Assembly: GCF_036898095.1 (NCBI RefSeq)
Contig: NC_090744.1
Span: 12,065,227 to 12,129,226 of the forward strand
Reading direction: 5' to 3'
Origin: Palaemon carinicauda
Taxonomy: Eukaryota; Arthropoda; Malacostraca; Decapoda; Palaemonidae
Length of the DNA stretch: 64,000 nt
Under the pieces are notes generated by a model. That model was not told where the DNA came from, searched no databases, and worked only from the letters and a program-made list of their open reading frames with translations. This document shows, in pieces, positions 62,276-64,000 of the stretch. Each line of letters starts with the position of its first letter. Position 1 is the first letter of the stretch. The position numbers and the translations under genes are program-made.

Positions 62276-62490
62276 TGAGAGCGTATTACGCGATAATTTT
62301 CCAATACCCTTCATCGAAACCTTTAAAAAGCAAGAAAGTCTTCAGTTCCTTCTTGGAACACTTAATATCTTTATTCTTTCTGATATTTAGTGGGAGCTTG
62401 TTATATAATCTTGGGTCCGCATATCTGAAGGCTCTAGAACCTACAGTAAATGTACATCTTGGCTCCAATAACATGAAACTATCTGTAACG
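62276..62490 (-). pseudogene. LINE C-terminal fragment
   Basis: The minus strand reads GSRAFRYADPRLYNKLPLNIRK and KKELKTFLLFKGF, a C-terminal region common in arthropod non-LTR elements. Only about 70 codons remain. Confidence 0.7.
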
Positions 62491-62554
62491 ATTCTCGGGT
62501 TAAAAGAAGCTATTGCGTACGAATTGGAAATTCTTACTCAGCACGCAAACCATT

Positions 62555-62810
62555 AAGCAAAGGTGCCACAGGGACGTGTATTAGCCCCAATACTAATTTA
62601 TTTTGTATCTTTAGTATAGATCTATCAAAACTATTACAGGGAATAGGAGTGAGGTCAAAATTTTTGTTGATGATACACAATTTTACTTCTTCATAAATGA
62701 CACTGATAATACAGTTGAGTTTTTAAAACAAGTCCTTACTAGTGTTAGGGGTTGGATTGACAAACAACTGCAAATAAATGAAAATAAAACTGCAGTTTGA
62801 GGTAATAGGA
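62555..62810 (+). pseudogene. LINE reverse transcriptase core fragment
   Basis: The plus strand reads VPQGRVLAPIL, then after a frame change VKIFVDDTQFYFFIND with the RT catalytic F-x-D-D box, and RGWIDKQLQINENKT, ending in TGA. It lies inverted relative to the C-terminal fragment at 62,276-62,490, although both look like one LINE type. Confidence 0.7.
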
Positions 62811-62819
62811 AAGAATAAT

Positions 62820-62880
62820 GATTAAGATTGGTCGTGGTGGCCTATTGGAAACGTCCCTGCGTGGCGTTCAGAGACAAAGA
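62820..62880 (+). mobile_element. SINE head fragment
   Basis: GGTCGTGGTGGCCTATTGGAAACG and CCTGCGTGGC resemble the A-box half of the tRNA-headed SINE. The B box is missing. Confidence 0.45.
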
Positions 62881-62959
62881 CATTAAACAAGAACTTGAAA
62901 AAGGAAATCAATGCAGCTGAATTATAATTTTACAGAAAGATGTTCAAGATCCCATAGAC

Positions 62960-62961
<2 letters not shown>

Positions 62962-63042
<81 letters not shown>
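62962..63042. repeat. GA microsatellite
   Basis: About 40 uninterrupted GA units. Confidence 0.98.
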
Positions 63043-63044
<2 letters not shown>

Positions 63045-63306
63045 ACTTTTAAATTTGATAAGGAGGAGGCAGATGAAATTTATGGGATATGAAATAAGAA
63101 GAGAAAAGATCGAACTTTTGGTGCCTTACGGGAAAGATAGATAGAGGGGAGAAGAGCTAGAGGCCGGCAAAGGAAAGTGTTTTTGGACAGCCTACTGGAG
63201 GAAATAAGTGAGAATATAACAGCTGGACTATTCAAAATGATACAGTGCCAGAGACAGGGCCAGGCGGAGGCAATTGACAGCCCACGTCCAGGACATGGCA
63301 CCTAGA
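63043..63306 (+). pseudogene. LINE RT C-terminal fragment
   Basis: The plus strand reads LLNLIRRRQMKFMGYEIRRE, then after a one-base shift near 63,135 EGRRARGRQRKVFLDSL and a final RPGHGT before TAG. This is the RT-downstream tail of a LINE related to the RTE-like group. No catalytic part is present. Confidence 0.75.
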
Positions 63307-63309
63307 TAG

Positions 63310-63920
63310 ATACAGTAGATTCCCAGTTAACCTTTATCTGGTGTGGGTCATTGATACAAACCAATCTGAATTTAGAGAGAAATTCTCTTTAGCCTACTAC
63401 GATTCAGCAACCAACATATGAAAAATAATAGAATAAGGATTTTCTCAATGAAAATAAAACGGAAGTATTTAAAAGTTCACCTACTGGCCAAACTATACTG
63501 TAGGCCACTTACAGTAGCCAGTATAGGCTGGGCTTCTAACTAGACTCTGAACCACCACCACCCAAAAAAAAAGAAAAAAAAAATTATAAACAAGACAATT
63601 TGTGCTTTAGTAAAAGCCACTATAATTGCAAGATGAGCAACATATCTAAAATAGCCTACAGCAATTGGAATCAAACATGTTTCAATATAGACACGTAATT
63701 TAGAATTTAGTTTCTGAACAGCCATTTCAAATAAAGAGTAACACTACTTTAATGTGTCACAATTACCTACATTTTACAGCTGTGGAAGCGATGTTTATAA
63801 GAGACACTTTTGATTAGTTTTGTACCACATTGCCAAATGGGAGCATTCAATTCCATAAGTACCTCAGTATCTATGCATTGTTAAATTTGTACTTATAGTT
63901 GCATTACAGTTATAACCTAT
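63310..63920. other. No gene recognised
   Basis: No open frame with motifs and no repeat identified. Confidence 0.45.
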
Positions 63921-64000
63921 ACAACAACAACAACAACAACAACAACAAATGCAGCCGTTTCTAGTCCACTGCAGGACAAAGGCCTCAGACATGTTAATTC
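63921..64000. mobile_element. AAC microsatellite and start of a repeat
   Basis: An AAC tract (about 63,922-63,947) is followed by GCAGCCGTTTCTAGTCCACTG and GGACAAAGGCCTC, which resembles the end of a widespread arthropod retroelement with a simple-repeat tail. It is cut by the window edge. Confidence 0.5.

Overview
The window looks like nuclear DNA of a decapod crustacean (shrimp, crab or crayfish). It is made almost entirely of transposable elements, and I found no convincing host gene. The decapod call rests on the abundance of DIRS-type tyrosine-recombinase retrotransposons, on repeat types I recognise from decapods (a short tRNA-headed SINE, LINEs with TAA or ATGT tails) and on long GA, AT and TAA microsatellites. 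The species cannot be named from this sequence.

Layout. 0.5-3.9 kb: a nearly full-length RTE-like LINE on the minus strand, broken by two nonsense codons and one frameshift. 4.7-13.2 kb: a decayed DIRS complex (B) with a tyrosine-recombinase relic, an RT/RNase H relic, a 305-bp piggyBac-type MITE and, in its gag region, a striking array of short hairpins (9.5-11.5 kb). 14.5-46.5 kb: a nest of DIRS elements, all minus strand. Outer element E holds element A (15.6-23.3 kb) and element D (26.6-46.5 kb). D is interrupted by the young element C, which is present as two head-to-tail copies (32.2-39.0 and 39.0-45.5 kb) with a 6,551-bp period and about a dozen differences. C1 has long open frames for Gag, RT-RNase H and tyrosine recombinase. 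C2 carries an early Gag frameshift. 46.5-64 kb: AT-rich DNA with LINE, SINE and Tc1/mariner fragments, a 30-bp minisatellite grown from D-type gag sequence, a roughly 2-kb imperfect palindrome, and several microsatellites.

How the genes work together. In DIRS elements Gag (with an N-terminal Cys/His cluster and an Arg/Gly-rich C-terminus) is expected to package the RNA, RT-RNase H copies it, and a tyrosine recombinase integrates a circular DNA. The inverted terminal repeats and the internal complementary region (ICR) next to the left repeat are thought to template circle closure. These signals are visible for A, B, C and D. The most unusual features are the array of hairpins that would read as UUCG tetraloops in the sense RNA, the recombinase frame that stays open across the whole RT-RNase H gene in two diverged lineages, and the tandem C1/C2 copies whose junction is a perfect 44-bp palindrome.
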